From Streptomyces sp. TG1A-60 (GTDB lineage Bacteria > Actinomycetota > Actinomycetes > Streptomycetales > Streptomycetaceae), in NCBI RefSeq assembly GCF_037201975.1, contig NZ_CP147520.1, positions 7,316,001 through 7,380,000 on the forward strand: a stretch of 64,000 bases of DNA, read 5' to 3'. The position numbers were made by a program, and so were the translations under genes. This document shows, in pieces, positions 18,751 to 28,567 of this stretch. The notes beneath the pieces were generated by a model. That model made no database searches. It had not been told where the DNA came from and worked only from the letters and a program-made list of their open reading frames with translations. Numbering within the stretch: the first letter of the stretch is position 1; each line of letters starts with the position of its first letter.

Positions 18751-19220
18751 TGACTCTGGCCCAGAATTGAACATGTTCTAAAAATGCTGTCCCGTTGCGT
18801 GCCGGGCCATCGGCGGGCCGTGGGCGCGATCACGGCGCTGATCCGGTGGTTCCGGGTGTCCGGGGGAAGCCGGGCGCGACCGGGCAGCGTGGCCGGCGGG
18901 CGCCGGGCGGCTCGTGAGGCGGTCGGCGCCTGACCGGAAGGGCGTGTGTGCGGGTCCGGCCGTTGTCGCGCCCGCACGCGACGGTCACGGGAGACGCCGG
19001 ACGCCGGCGGAGCACCACCGGCCGACGTGACGCCGTCGGATCCGAGGCCGGCCCGCCGAAGGACTGACCAGCGTGGCCGGGTGCCGCACCGAAAGCGGAT
19101 GCCGCCCTCCCGTCCTGTTTTGTCAGATTCCGCATGTATCGGAGATATGCGACACCGGCCGGGGTACCCGCCGCGCACAGGCGCTCATCGGGACGCGCCC
19201 CGGACGAGAAGGTCGGTTCC
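18751..19220. other. Intergenic region upstream of the DUF4383 gene
   Basis: No supported gene. A TTGTCA hexamer at 19120-19125 with a GATATG about 18 bases downstream is a weak promoter candidate for the next gene. The rest shows nothing recognisable. Confidence 0.3.
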
Positions 19221-19673
19221 ATGGCCACACGTACTCGTGCGAAGAGCGGTACCCGTACCCCTGTCCAGCAGGCGGCGCTGCTGGTCGGTGTGGTGTTCCT
19301 CCTGATGGGGATCCTGGGATTCGTTCCGGGGATCACGACCGACTACGACACGATGGAGTTCGCCTCCCACGACTCCGGTGCCCAACTCCTCGGTATCTTC
19401 CAGGTGTCCGTCCTGCACAACCTCGTACATCTGGCGTTCGGCGTGGCCGGCATCGCCATGGCCCGCGCCGTGTCGTCCGCCCGCACCTTCCTGCTGGTGG
19501 GCGGAGCCGTCTATCTGGTGCTGTGGTTGTACGGCCTGATCATCGACCATGGCAGCGCGGCCAACTTCGTGCCGGTGAACACGGCCGACAACTGGCTGCA
19601 CTTCTTCCTCGGCATCGGCATGATCGCGCTCGGAGCGCTGCTCAGCCGCCCCCGCGCCAACGCCTCCTCCTGA
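19221..19673 (+). CDS. DUF4383 four-helix membrane protein
   Basis: 150 aa from ATG 19221. Four hydrophobic segments: AALLVGVVFLLMGILGFVPG, NLVHLAFGVAGIAMA, TFLLVGGAVYLVLWLYGLI and NWLHFFLGIGMIALGALL. The FVPG...HNLVHLAFG...DNWLHFFLG pattern is diagnostic for DUF4383. Function is unknown. These genes are common in actinobacteria and are often stress-inducible. An upstream in-frame extension to ATG 19134 is unlikely because it would add a non-hydrophobic, arginine-rich leader. Confidence 0.88.
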   Translation: MATRTRAKSGTRTPVQQAALLVGVVFLLMGILGFVPGITTDYDTMEFASHDSGAQLLGIFQVSVLHNLVHLAFGVAGIAMARAVSSARTFLLVGGAVYLVLWLYGLIIDHGSAANFVPVNTADNWLHFFLGIGMIALGALLSRPRANASS

Positions 19674-19832
19674 AGGTGAGGGCCGGGGAGCCGGAGGGCC
19701 GCGTCCGGGCGGATGACATGGCCTGCCGCACGGCGATCCAGCGGGAAGCAGGCCCACGGCGAAGGTGTCACGTCTTCGGTACCCGGTACTCCGCAGGGAG
19801 ACCGAAACCAGCCACTGCCCCCGGAGGCGATC

Positions 19833-20321
19833 ATGAGTGACCAGAACATGGCGGACGACGCATACCAGCCCACGCGGAACAACGAGGAGCAGGAGGACGC
19901 GGCGCCGCTGGACCTCCAGGACGCGGTCGACGAGCGCACGTACGACGACATGCTGGACGAGGGCTACTCGCCGCCGGAGAAGCCTCTCGGCGTCACGAAG
20001 ACCGGCACGACGGCGGCCGAGCAGCACGAGGGCGAGTCGCTGGACGAGAGGCTGCGCCAGGAGGTGCCCGACGTGCAGGCGCCGGCCGGGGACGGCATCG
20101 GCGACCTGCCGGGCGGTGAGGGAGAACCGCTACACCCGGAGGCCGGCACGGACCGCGCCGGCCGTCTGGTGGCACCGGACGAGGGCCTGCGGAGGGACAC
20201 CACCAGGGAACTCGTCGCCGAGGACGAGGGCATCGACGGCGGAGCGGCGGGCGCGGAGGAGGCCGCGATGCACGTCGTGCCCGACGATCGGCTGCCCCCG
20301 TCGGGCGAGCGGGGCGCATGA
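19833..20321 (+). CDS. DUF5709 acidic protein
   Basis: 162 aa, strongly acidic and hydrophilic, with no membrane segment or catalytic motif. Recognised by the DUF5709 pattern: DERTYDDMLDEGYSPPEKPLG near residue 35, LDERLRQEVPD, GRLVAPDEG and the ending ...EEAAMHVVPD. The start ATG 19833 follows CCGGAGGCG. Function is unknown. Such proteins are widespread in Streptomyces and are probably intrinsically disordered. It sits between another small stress-type gene and the cobalamin genes and is probably transcribed alone. Confidence 0.85.
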   Translation: MSDQNMADDAYQPTRNNEEQEDAAPLDLQDAVDERTYDDMLDEGYSPPEKPLGVTKTGTTAAEQHEGESLDERLRQEVPDVQAPAGDGIGDLPGGEGEPLHPEAGTDRAGRLVAPDEGLRRDTTRELVAEDEGIDGGAAGAEEAAMHVVPDDRLPPSGERGA

Positions 20322-20554
20322 CAGGGACGCCGGGTGCGAGCCGGGCCCCACGAGCGGCCCGATGCGCGGGTGTCGCGGCTTCGAGGACCAGGTGCCGTCG
20401 GCGGGTTCGGCGCGGCCGAGGGACGTGGGCGGAGGGCGGCGCGTGAGCGGCCGAGGGCGGCGGGAGGTGTACCCGGGCACGGCCGTGCAGGTCACCGGGC
20501 AGTAGAGTGCGCCTCTGTCGCCCCGAGAGCCGCCCGAACCCGAGGTACCGAGCA

Positions 20555-21820
20555 GTGATCCCCGCACGACAAGGACCGCCGTACGCCGTCACCGTCGTCG
20601 GGCTCGGCGCCGACGGCTGGCCGGGCATCACCGACGCCTCAAGGACGGCTCTGCGGGAGGCCGAGGTACTGATCGGCGGGCCGCGGCAGCTGGACCTGCT
20701 GCCCCCGGAGTGCGAGGGGGAGCGGATCGCCTGGCCCTCGCCCCTGCGCCCCGCCGTCCCCGGCCTGCTCGCCGCGCACGCTGGCCGGCGGATCGCCGTG
20801 CTCGCCAGCGGCGACCCCATGTTCCACGGCATCGGCCGCGCCCTCGCCGAGGAGGCCGGCGACCGGCTGCGGATCCTGCCGCACCCGTCCTCCGTCTCCT
20901 ACGCCGCCGCCCGGCTCGGCTGGCCGCTGGAGGACGTCGAGGTGGTCACCCTCGTCGGCAGACCCGCCGCCCGCCTCTCCGCCGCCCTGCACGAGGGCCG
21001 GCGGCTCCTCGTGCTCAGCGCGGACGCCGGGACGCCCGCCGAGGTCGCCGCCCTGCTGCGGGACCGAGGCTTCGGGCCGAGCCGGATGCGGATCCTGGAA
21101 CAGCTGGGCGGACAGAAGGAGCGGACGACCGAGGCGACCACCGCCGACGACCGGGTACCAACGCGCCCACCCGTCGATCCCCTCAACATCGTCGCCGTCG
21201 AGTGCCGGCGGGCCCCCGACAGGCTCCGGCTCGGCGCCGTACCGGGGCTCCCGGACGAGGCGTACGAGCACGACGGGCAGCTCACCAAGCGGTATGTGCG
21301 CGCCGCCACGCTGGCCGCGCTCGCCCCGGCACCCGGTGAGCTGCTCTGGGACATCGGCGGAGGGTCCGGCTCCATCGCGATCGAGTGGATGCGTACGCAC
21401 CCCTCCTGCCGGGCGGTCACCGTCGAACGTGATCCGGTGCGGGCCGAGCGCATCACCCGCAACGCCGAACGGCTCGGCGTGCCCGGGCTGCGGGTCGTCA
21501 CCGGTGCCGCGCCCGCCGCGCTGGCCGAACTGCCGCCGCCCGACGCCGTGTTCATCGGCGGCGGGCTCACCGCGCCCGGCCTCCTCGACGCGTGCTGGGC
21601 GGCTCTGCCCGACGGCGGGCGGCTGGTCGCCAACACCGTGACGCTGGAGTCCGAGGGGCTGCTCGCCGCCGCCCACCGGCGGCACGGCGGCGAGCTGGTG
21701 CGTCTCGCGGTGGCGCACGCGGTGCCCGTGGGCGGCTTCACCGGGTGGCGGCAGGCGATGCCGGTGACCCAGTGGGCCGTACAGAGAACCCTCAACACCG
21801 TTCCGGGAGCAGACAGATGA
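20555..21820 (+). CDS. cobL: Precorrin-6Y C5,15-methyltransferase (decarboxylating), CbiE-CbiT fusion
   Basis: 421-aa fusion enzyme of cobalamin synthesis that methylates C5 and C15 and decarboxylates the C12 acetate. Residues about 10-230 are the CbiE-like tetrapyrrole methylase domain (VTVVGLGADGWPGI; VLASGDPMFHGIG). Residues about 240-415 are the CbiT domain with the SAM motif LLWDIGGGSGSIAIEW. The start is GTG 20555; the CGAGGTACCG before it is a moderate ribosome site. The stop overlaps cobM by 4 nt (ATGA). A 54-residue linker around ERTTEATTADDR is probably flexible. Confidence 0.92.
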   Translation: MIPARQGPPYAVTVVGLGADGWPGITDASRTALREAEVLIGGPRQLDLLPPECEGERIAWPSPLRPAVPGLLAAHAGRRIAVLASGDPMFHGIGRALAEEAGDRLRILPHPSSVSYAAARLGWPLEDVEVVTLVGRPAARLSAALHEGRRLLVLSADAGTPAEVAALLRDRGFGPSRMRILEQLGGQKERTTEATTADDRVPTRPPVDPLNIVAVECRRAPDRLRLGAVPGLPDEAYEHDGQLTKRYVRAATLAALAPAPGELLWDIGGGSGSIAIEWMRTHPSCRAVTVERDPVRAERITRNAERLGVPGLRVVTGAAPAALAELPPPDAVFIGGGLTAPGLLDACWAALPDGGRLVANTVTLESEGLLAAAHRRHGGELVRLAVAHAVPVGGFTGWRQAMPVTQWAVQRTLNTVPGADR

Positions 21821-22566
21821 CCGTGTACTTCATCGGCGCCGGCCCCGGCGCCGCCGACCTGATCACGGTCCGGGGCGCCCGGAGGCTCGCCGCCTGCCGG
21901 GTCTGCCTGTACGCGGGCAGCCTCGTCCCGCGCGAACTGCTGGCCACATGCCCGCCGGACGCCCGGCTGGTGGACACCGCCCAGCTCGACCTGGACCAGA
22001 TCACCGCCGAGCTGGTCCGCGCGCACGAGGAGGGGCACGACGTGGCCCGGCTGCACTCCGGGGACCCGTCCGTGTTCAGCGCGGTCGCCGAGCAGATGCG
22101 GCGGCTGGACGCGGCCGGGGTGCCGTACGAGGTGGTGCCGGGCGTGCCCGCGTTCGCCGCCGCGGCGGCCTCCCTGAAGCGGGAGCTGACCGTGCCGACC
22201 GTCGGCCAGACCGTCATCCTCACCCGCGTCGCCCAACGCGCCACCGCCATGCCGGAGGGCGAGGACCTGGCCACCCTCGGCCGCAGCGGTGCGCTGATCG
22301 TGCTGCACCTCGCCGCCACGTACGTGGACCGTGTGGTCGCCGAACTGCTCCCGCACTACGGCGCCGACTGCCCCGCCGCGGTCGTCGCCTACGCCTCCCG
22401 CCCCGAGGAACTGATCATCCGGGGCACGCTGGAGGAGATCGCCGGGAGGGTGAAGGAGGCCGGTGTCCTGCGCACCGCAGTGATCATGGTCGGGCGGACG
22501 CTGGGTGCCGAACAGTTCCGCGACAGCCACCTGTACTCGCCGGACCGGGAACGCCACATCTGCTGA
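21817..22566 (+). CDS. cobM: Precorrin-4 C11-methyltransferase
   Basis: 249-aa class III SAM methyltransferase (CobM/CbiF) that methylates C11 of precorrin-4. The N-terminal FIGAGPGAADLITVRG and the ARLHSGDPSVFSAV motif form the SAM and substrate clefts. VVPGVPAFAAAAASL is the family's third signature. Length is normal. It starts inside the cobL stop (ATGA), so the two are translationally coupled. It is followed by about 230 bp containing no gene and then the convergent cbiD. Confidence 0.93.
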   Translation: MTVYFIGAGPGAADLITVRGARRLAACRVCLYAGSLVPRELLATCPPDARLVDTAQLDLDQITAELVRAHEEGHDVARLHSGDPSVFSAVAEQMRRLDAAGVPYEVVPGVPAFAAAAASLKRELTVPTVGQTVILTRVAQRATAMPEGEDLATLGRSGALIVLHLAATYVDRVVAELLPHYGADCPAAVVAYASRPEELIIRGTLEEIAGRVKEAGVLRTAVIMVGRTLGAEQFRDSHLYSPDRERHIC

Positions 22567-22796
22567 CCCCGGACGGTACGGGGCCGCTCACCCGACGTTC
22601 GCCACGCTGCCGGAGCTCCGGTGGGGGAGTCCGGCGGACCGGCGGTCCCTCACGTGAGCCCGATCGCCGCCCCAGGGGGCGGAAAGGGGAGCGGCGTCGT
22701 TCCGCGCGGGGGTCGCCGCGGTCGGGGTGGCTGTGCGGGCGAGCGTGCGCGACGCGGCGGCGGTCCGGGCGCGGTGTGCGGGCAGGGGCGATCGCG

Positions 22797-23948
22797 CTAC
22801 CGGACCGCGCTGCGCCCCACGATCGTGCCCGCCCGGTCGATACAGATCACGTCGACCGCGACGGGCGCGCCCCGCAGCACGGCCAGGGCCTCGTCGCGGG
22901 CCGTCGTCGCGACCAGATCGCCCAGCTGCACACGGGCCGCCCGGCACAGCTGGAGCGCGGCGAGCCCGGTGTTGGCGTCGGCCACCTCGGCGGCCAGGGC
23001 CTCTCCCGCGCCGCCGCGCCGGGCCAGCTCGGCGAGGAAGGCCTTGTCGACCTGGGAGCGGGCGGAGTGCAGATCGAGATGGCCGGCGGCGAGCTTGGAG
23101 AGCTTGGCGAAACCGCCGCAGATCGTCAGCCGCTCGACGGGATGCCGGCGCACGTACTTCAGCACCGCGCCCGCGAAGTCACCCATGTCGAGCAGCGCGT
23201 CCTCGGGCAGCTCGTACTCGGCGACGACCGTCCTCTCCGACGTCGACCCGGTGCACCCGGCCACATGCGTGCGCCCGGCCGCCCGTGCCACGTCCACGCC
23301 CCGCCGGATGGAGTCGATCCACGCCGAACAGGAGTACGGGACCACGATCCCGGTGGTGCCCAGGATCGACAGACCGCCGAGGATGCCGAGGCGCGGGTTC
23401 CAGGTGGAGCGGGCGATCTCCTCGCCGTGGTCCACGGAGACGGTGACTTCGACGTCACCGGTGCCGCCGTGCCGGGCGGCGACCCGGGCGACATGGTCCC
23501 GCATCATCTGACGGGGGACCGGGTTCACCGCCGGTTCACCGACGGGCAGGGGCAGGCCCGGACGGGTGATGGTCCCGACGCCGGGTCCGGCCCTGAAGAC
23601 CACCCCGGCCCCGGCCGTCAGCCGCCGTACCGTGGCCCGCACCAGCGCGCCGTGCGTGACGTCCGGGTCGTCACCCGCGTCCTTCACGACCCCCGCCATC
23701 GCGCTCTCGCCGGTCAGCTCCTCGACCGCGAGCGCGAACGACGGGGTCTGCCCCTTCGGCAGGGTGATCGTCACCGGGTCGGGGAACTCGCCGGTCAGCA
23801 GCGCGGTGTACGCGGCCGTCGTCGCCGCCGTCGCACAGGCGCCGGTGGTCCAGCCGTGCCGCAGACCGGTGTGCTTGAGTTGGGCCGCGCGACCGCCCTT
23901 CGCCGAACCGGCGGCACCACCCGCACCTTGCTCTTCACTTCTGCTCAT
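22797..23948 (-). CDS. cbiD: Cobalt-precorrin-5B C1-methyltransferase
   Basis: 383-aa enzyme that methylates C1 and is best known from the anaerobic corrin route, where it takes the place of CobF. Signatures are HGWTTGACATAATTAAY near the N-terminus, GTTGIVVPYSCSAWIDS in the middle and TICGGFAKLSKLAAGH. The chosen start ATG 23948 begins MSRSEEQG; an ATG 24 nt upstream (MHGSPGPF) is possible but would reach into cobK. It is divergent from cobK, with only 18 bp between the two start codons. Finding it beside cobG implies a mixed pathway. Confidence 0.92.
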   Translation of the reverse strand: MSRSEEQGAGGAAGSAKGGRAAQLKHTGLRHGWTTGACATAATTAAYTALLTGEFPDPVTITLPKGQTPSFALAVEELTGESAMAGVVKDAGDDPDVTHGALVRATVRRLTAGAGVVFRAGPGVGTITRPGLPLPVGEPAVNPVPRQMMRDHVARVAARHGGTGDVEVTVSVDHGEEIARSTWNPRLGILGGLSILGTTGIVVPYSCSAWIDSIRRGVDVARAAGRTHVAGCTGSTSERTVVAEYELPEDALLDMGDFAGAVLKYVRRHPVERLTICGGFAKLSKLAAGHLDLHSARSQVDKAFLAELARRGGAGEALAAEVADANTGLAALQLCRAARVQLGDLVATTARDEALAVLRGAPVAVDVICIDRAGTIVGRSAVR

Positions 23949-23966
23949 GAACGGACCCGGACTTCC

Positions 23967-24713
23967 ATGCATGTACTGATACTCGGCGGAACCACGGAGG
24001 CCCGCCGCCTGGCCGAGCTGCTGCACCGCACCCCGGGCCTGACCCTGACCAGCTCCCTCGCCGGACGGGTCGCCGGCCCCCGGCTGCCCCCGGGGAAGGT
24101 CCGGGTCGGTGGCTTCGGCGGGGCCGAGGGCCTGGCTGCCTGGCTGCGCGAGCACACCGTCGACGCGCTCATCGACGCCACCCACCCTTTCGCCGGGACC
24201 ATGAGTTTCCACGCGGCGCGGGCAGCCGCCACCACCCATGTTCCCCTGCTCGCGCTGCGCCGCCCCGGCTGGGTCCCGGTCGACGGCGACGACTGGCACG
24301 CGGCCGCCACCCTGGCAGAGGCCGCGACCCTGCTGCCCGCGCTCGGCCGGCGCGTCTTCCTCACCACCGGACGCATGGGCCTGGCCGCGTTCGCCGCCCT
24401 CGACGACCTGTGGTTCCTCGTACGGTCCGTCGACGCGCCCGAGGCCCCGCACCCGGCCCGTATGGAGGTGCTGCTCGACCGGGGCCCCTTCACCCTCGAC
24501 GGGGAGCGCGAGCTGCTGCGCCGCCACCGTGTCGACGTCGTCGTGACGAAGGACAGCGGGGGAGCCGCCACCGCTCCGAAACTGACGGCCGCCCGTGAGG
24601 CCGGGCTGCCCGTCGTCGTGGTGCGCAGGCCGCCCGCGCCGGAGGGCGTCCCCGTGGTGGCCGACCCCGAGGCGGCGGCCCGTTGGGTCGAGGAGCGTGT
24701 CCCCGCCCGCTGA
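23967..24713 (+). CDS. cobK: Precorrin-6A reductase
   Basis: 248-aa NADPH-dependent reductase (CobK/CbiJ) that reduces precorrin-6A. The N-terminus MHVLILGGTTEARRLAE is the typical nucleotide-binding start, followed by DALIDATHPFAGTMS and, late in the protein, VVTKDSGGAATAPKL. Length is normal. ATG 23967 has no good ribosome site; the message may be leaderless or share a very compact divergent promoter with cbiD. It ends 52 bp from the convergent cobIJ, with a strong hairpin between. Confidence 0.92.
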   Translation: MHVLILGGTTEARRLAELLHRTPGLTLTSSLAGRVAGPRLPPGKVRVGGFGGAEGLAAWLREHTVDALIDATHPFAGTMSFHAARAAATTHVPLLALRRPGWVPVDGDDWHAAATLAEAATLLPALGRRVFLTTGRMGLAAFAALDDLWFLVRSVDAPEAPHPARMEVLLDRGPFTLDGERELLRRHRVDVVVTKDSGGAATAPKLTAAREAGLPVVVVRRPPAPEGVPVVADPEAAARWVEERVPAR

Positions 24714-24728
24714 CTCCCGGCAGCCGAC

Positions 24729-24761
24729 GCGCGGCGCCGCACACGTGGCGCGGCGCCGCGC
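24729..24761. terminator. Bidirectional hairpin between cobK and cobIJ
   Basis: Perfect 12-bp inverted repeat GCGCGGCGCCGC / GCGGCGCCGCGC around a 9-base loop, in the short gap between convergent genes. No U-tract is present, which is normal for Streptomyces terminators. Confidence 0.65.
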
Positions 24762-24765
24762 ACGC

Positions 24766-26274
24766 TCAGCCCTCCGGATAGCGGCGAGGCGTCCAGACGA
24801 TCTCCTCGCCGTGCCCGCGCCGTGCGACCCGGGTCTGCGAGGACCCGACCAGCAGGATCGTCCGCATGTCGACCTCCGCCGGGTCCAGGTCGGCCAGCCG
24901 TACGATCCGGACGCGTTCCCCGGAGCCGCCCACGTCCCGCGCGACCACGACCGGGGTGTCCGGCGCCCGGTGCTCCAGCAGCAGCTCGCGCGCCTTGCCC
25001 ACCTGCCAGGTGCGGCTTCGGGAACCGGGGTTGTACAGGGCAAGGACCAGGTCCGCCGAGGCCGCGGCGCGCAGCCGCTCGGCGATCACCTCCCACGGCT
25101 TGAGCCGGTCGGAGAGGGAGAGGGCGGCGTAGTCGTGGCCGAGCGGGGCGCCCGCGCGGGCGGCGGCGGCGTTGGCGGCGGTCACGCCCGGCAGCACACG
25201 CACCGGAACCCCCGTGTACTCCTCCTGCGCGGCGACCTCCAGCACGGCCGTCGCCATGGCGAAGACGCCCGGGTCGCCGCCGGAGACGACCGCGACCCGC
25301 CGCCCACGCCGGGCCAGACCGAGGGCGAACTCGGCGCGCTCCGACTCGACCCGGTTGTCCGAGCCGTGCCGCACCTGGCCCGCCCGGAGCGGCACCCGGT
25401 CCAGGTAGGTGGTGTAGCCGACCAGGTCGTCGGCGGCGGCGAGCGCGCCCCGCGACTCGGGCGTCAGCCACAGCGGGCCGGCCGGACCGGTCCCGACCAC
25501 GACCACCTCGCCCCGCTGCCGCTCCTCGCCCCGCTCCCGGGCCACGGGCCGCTCGGCGTCGACCTGGCTGGGCAGCACGGCCACCGAGAAGTACGGCACC
25601 GACTCCGCGTCCACGTCCGCCAGTTCGGCGAGCCGCTCCCCGGCCATGGTGGCCCGCTCGACATACCGGGCCTCACCCAGCCGTCCCGAACTCTCCAGCG
25701 CGCCGCGGACCTTGCTGAAGGTCCGGCCCAGCTTCATCACCACGGCCACGTCCGTCGCGGCCAGCCGCGCGGTCAGCTCCTCCTCGGGCAGGGTGCCCGG
25801 CAGGATCGTCAGCACCTCCTCGCCCTCGGCGAGCGGCGTGCCCAGCCGGGCCGCGGCGGCGGACACCGACGTCACCCCCGGGATGACCTCGGTGTCGTAG
25901 CGGTCGACGAGCCGCTTGTGCATGTGCATGTAGGAGCCGTAGAAGAGCGGATCGCCCTCGGCGAGGACCGCGACCGTGCGCCCCGCGTCGAGATGCGCCG
26001 CCAGCCGGGCCGACGCCTGCGCGTAGAACTCCTCCATCGCGCCCTTGTAACCGCCCGGATGGTCGGTGGTCTCCGTCGTCACCGGGTAGACCAGCCGCTC
26101 CTCGATGTGGTCGGCGCGGATGTGCCGTGCCGCGATCGAGCGGGCGATGGACCGGCCGTGCCGGGCACTGTGGTACGCGATCACATCCGCCTCGGCGATG
26201 ACCTCGACGGCCCGTACGGTCATCAGGGACGGGTCACCGGGGCCGAGCCCCACCCCGTACAGCTTGCCGCTCAC
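24766..26274 (-). CDS. cobIJ: Fused precorrin-2 C20- and precorrin-3B C17-methyltransferase
   Basis: 502-aa fusion of two corrin-ring methylases. Residues 1-240 are CobI ([48 protein letters not shown]). Residues about 255-502 are CobJ ([66 protein letters not shown]). A short charged linker ([12 protein letters not shown]) joins them. The start is GTG 26274, overlapping the cobH stop (GTGA). Such fusions are common in actinobacteria and let consecutive-pathway intermediates be handled by one chain. Confidence 0.93.
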   Translation of the reverse strand: MSGKLYGVGLGPGDPSLMTVRAVEVIAEADVIAYHSARHGRSIARSIAARHIRADHIEERLVYPVTTETTDHPGGYKGAMEEFYAQASARLAAHLDAGRTVAVLAEGDPLFYGSYMHMHKRLVDRYDTEVIPGVTSVSAAAARLGTPLAEGEEVLTILPGTLPEEELTARLAATDVAVVMKLGRTFSKVRGALESSGRLGEARYVERATMAGERLAELADVDAESVPYFSVAVLPSQVDAERPVARERGEERQRGEVVVVGTGPAGPLWLTPESRGALAAADDLVGYTTYLDRVPLRAGQVRHGSDNRVESERAEFALGLARRGRRVAVVSGGDPGVFAMATAVLEVAAQEEYTGVPVRVLPGVTAANAAAARAGAPLGHDYAALSLSDRLKPWEVIAERLRAAASADLVLALYNPGSRSRTWQVGKARELLLEHRAPDTPVVVARDVGGSGERVRIVRLADLDPAEVDMRTILLVGSSQTRVARRGHGEEIVWTPRRYPEG

Positions 26275-26933
26275 TCTTCCTCACTCGCGATCGCGTTGAG
26301 CGCGGCGGCGGCGACGGCACTGCCGCCCCGCCGGCCGCGTACGACGATGTGCTCCAGGCCCGAGGGGTGCGCGGCCAGCGCGTCCTTGGACTCCGCGGCG
26401 CCGACGAACCCGACCGGCACGCCGATGACGGCGGCGGGCCGGGGCGCGCCCTCCTCGATCATCTCCAGCAGCCGGAACAGTGCGGTGGGCGCGTTGCCGA
26501 CGGCCACGACCGAACCCTCCAGCCGGTCCCGCCACAGCTCCAGAGCGGCGGCGCTGCGGGTGGTGCCCAGCTTCGCCGCCAGCTCGGGGACGGCCGGGTC
26601 GGAGAGTGTGCACAGCACGTCGTTGTCGGCGGGCAGCCGCTTGCGGGTGACACCGCTGGCCACCATCCGGACGTCGGTGAAGATCGGCGCCCCGGCACGC
26701 AGGGCCTCGCGGGCGCGGGCCACCACGTGGGGCGTGTACGCCAGGTCCCGTACCAGGTCGACCATTCCGCAGGCGTGGATCATCCGGACCGCGACCTGGC
26801 TGACGTCGGCGGGCAGGTCCGCGAGGTCCGCCTCCGCGCGGATGGTGGCGAAGGACCGCCGGTAGATGGCCGGGCCGTCCTTCTCGTAGTCGTACGTGGT
26901 CACGGTGGTGTTCTCGCTGCTCTCGGTCGTCAT
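26271..26933 (-). CDS. cobH: Precorrin-8X methylmutase
   Basis: 220-aa CobH/CbiC enzyme that moves the C11 methyl group to C12, forming hydrogenobyrinate. The catalytic His lies in [14 protein letters not shown], and the family motifs [16 protein letters not shown] and [18 protein letters not shown] are complete. The start ATG 26933 begins MTTESSEN. The first 20 residues are a polar extension before [13 protein letters not shown]. It lies 59 bp after cobG and overlaps cobIJ by 4 nt in the same minus-strand operon. Confidence 0.93.
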   Translation of the reverse strand: MTTESSENTTVTTYDYEKDGPAIYRRSFATIRAEADLADLPADVSQVAVRMIHACGMVDLVRDLAYTPHVVARAREALRAGAPIFTDVRMVASGVTRKRLPADNDVLCTLSDPAVPELAAKLGTTRSAAALELWRDRLEGSVVAVGNAPTALFRLLEMIEEGAPRPAAVIGVPVGFVGAAESKDALAAHPSGLEHIVVRGRRGGSAVAAAALNAIASEEE

Positions 26934-26992
26934 AGGGGTGTCGTTCGTGCGGCTCGTGCGGATGCTGGGTTCGTGAGGTTCGTGATGGCTTG

Positions 26993-28297
26993 TCAGGTGA
27001 TCGCCGCCAGGGCGGTGGCGAGTCGGGACGGGTCGGCCGGGGGCGCGGTGCGCGGGTCCTGGCCGGGTGCGGTGCGGGAGAGCTGATAGCCGCCGTCCGG
27101 GACGGCGACCACGTCGATCCGTTCGCCCCGGGGGTGGCCGCAGCGGCGCTCGCAGCCTGACCAGTACACGGGGAGGCCGGCGCGCCCGGCCGCCGCGAGG
27201 TTCTCGGTCGCGTCCGCCCGCACGTCCGCCAGGGACTTCGCGCATCCGGGCCGCCCGACGCAGGCGCCGACGCGCAGCCAGGGGGAGTCCGGGACGGTGA
27301 CGAGACCGGCCGCCGAGAGCCGGGCCAGCGTTTCGGACGCCTGTTCCTCGCTCATGCCGGGCGTGGGGACGACGACGCCGCGCCAGGGGGTCAGTCGCAG
27401 TTCACGGCAGGGGGTCCCGGAGGCGAGGTGTGTCAGTTCCCGCCACTGGGGGGTGGTGAGGCGGCCGAACGGGGCGTGTACGGAGAGGGCGTCGCCGACG
27501 GCTCCGGGAGGCGGGCCCTCGGCGTCGGCCGTCCCGACCCGCGGTCGGCTCGTGGCGTCGATGCCGTCGGCCGCCAGCCGACGGCGGACCAGGGGGAGCA
27601 GCTGTTCCTGGAAGGGGAGTTCGGTCACACGCCAGACCCGGGCCCCGCTCTCCCGCGCGGCCTCCAGGAACGTCTCGGCGGCTGCCAGCGCGGCGCGCGG
27701 CGCGTCTCCGGCGGGCACCGACAGGGCCTTCTCGGCGGTGCCGATGGCCAGCAGCGCGCCACCGTCCCCGGCTGCCCGGAGGGTCACATCGGCGCCGAGC
27801 GCGGCCACATCACCGCGCCCGTCGTCGAGCGCGAACAGGAACCGGCCCGACAGCGCCCGCGCCGCCTCGCTCCCGCACAGCGCCGCGTCTAGGCCCGACA
27901 GCCAGGGCCGTACGTCGCCCAGGCCCCGCCCGTCGAGGCCGGACAGCGGCGAGGCGACGATGTTGCGCACCCGCTCGTGTCCGGGGGAAGGGAGCAGCCC
28001 GGCCGTGTCCAGCGAGTCGGCCAACTCGGCCCCGCAGTCGCCGGCCAGCCCCCGTACCTGCACATTGCCGCGCGAGGTCAGATGAAGCTCACCGTCGCCG
28101 AGCCGCCGCGCCACCTCCGAGAGCGTCTCGGCCTGGCGGACGGTCAGCACCCCACCGGGGACCCGGACACGGGCCAGGGCCCCGTCGTCCGCCGTGTGCA
28201 GCCGCAGCGTCCCCGGGCAGGCGTCGCCACGGTCCCGTGAGACCGCTGTGGCCTGGGGCGATGGACGAAGGGGAGGCGTGGGCATGGCGGCGAGCAT
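26993..28297 (-). CDS. cobG: Precorrin-3B synthase
   Basis: 434-aa sulfite/nitrite-reductase-like oxygenase that uses O2 to make precorrin-3B ahead of ring contraction in the aerobic pathway. Two ferredoxin-like half domains are visible ([14 protein letters not shown] near residue 80). The 4Fe-4S/siroheme-type cysteine motifs follow: [13 protein letters not shown] and [15 protein letters not shown] near the C-terminus. I chose ATG 28297 because GAGGGTGGG lies just upstream; ATG 28285 would give four fewer residues. It is divergent from cobN and heads the cobG-cobH-cobIJ operon. Confidence 0.9.
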   Translation of the reverse strand: MLAAMPTPPLRPSPQATAVSRDRGDACPGTLRLHTADDGALARVRVPGGVLTVRQAETLSEVARRLGDGELHLTSRGNVQVRGLAGDCGAELADSLDTAGLLPSPGHERVRNIVASPLSGLDGRGLGDVRPWLSGLDAALCGSEAARALSGRFLFALDDGRGDVAALGADVTLRAAGDGGALLAIGTAEKALSVPAGDAPRAALAAAETFLEAARESGARVWRVTELPFQEQLLPLVRRRLAADGIDATSRPRVGTADAEGPPPGAVGDALSVHAPFGRLTTPQWRELTHLASGTPCRELRLTPWRGVVVPTPGMSEEQASETLARLSAAGLVTVPDSPWLRVGACVGRPGCAKSLADVRADATENLAAAGRAGLPVYWSGCERRCGHPRGERIDVVAVPDGGYQLSRTAPGQDPRTAPPADPSRLATALAAIT

Positions 28298-28344
28298 ACC
28301 CACCCTCACCACGGACGTATGCCCCGCCCTTTTGAGGCGACCCT

Positions 28345-28350
28345 TACTAT
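28345..28350 (+). promoter_or_regulatory. Candidate -10 box of the cobN transcript
   Basis: TACTAT fits the TANNNT -10 pattern. It is placed so that transcription would begin at about 28357, right at the left edge of the riboswitch. No good -35 is seen. Confidence 0.4.
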
Positions 28351-28352
28351 GC

Positions 28353-28545
28353 TCCTCGGGTGGATCATCCGGTCCGCCCTCGCCACGACGGCGACAGGGG
28401 AGGAAGTCCGGTGTGAGTCCGGCGCGGTCCCGCCACTGTGAGCCCGACCCCACCTGGGGACGGGCGAGCCAGGAACTCCCTTCCCCGAGTCTCGGCCCGG
28501 CCGAGCAGGGGAGACTCCGATCCGACACCGCCCGGGGCGCGGACC
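28353..28545 (+). promoter_or_regulatory. Cobalamin (B12) riboswitch
   Basis: Contains the conserved core GACAGGGGAGGAAGTCCGGT, then GCGGTCCCGCCACTGTGA and the B12-box-like GAGCCAGGAACT at 28466-28477, in the correct order and spacing for the adenosylcobalamin aptamer. The region after the B12 box (GGCCCGGCCGAGCAGGGGAG) could form the expression platform ahead of the cobN ribosome site (GAGGAAGG). It is predicted to reduce cobN expression when cobalamin is plentiful. Confidence 0.92.
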
Positions 28546-28567
28546 CCGAGGAAGGCCCAGCCGCCAC

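Noticed and set aside
20322..20554. Riboswitch or attenuator before cobL
   Set aside because: No conserved cobalamin aptamer core or B12 box was found here, unlike before cobN.
23949..25043. Long N-terminal extension of cbiD on the minus strand
   Set aside because: It runs through cobK and cobIJ sequence in the wrong frame; CbiD homologs begin close to the chosen ATG.
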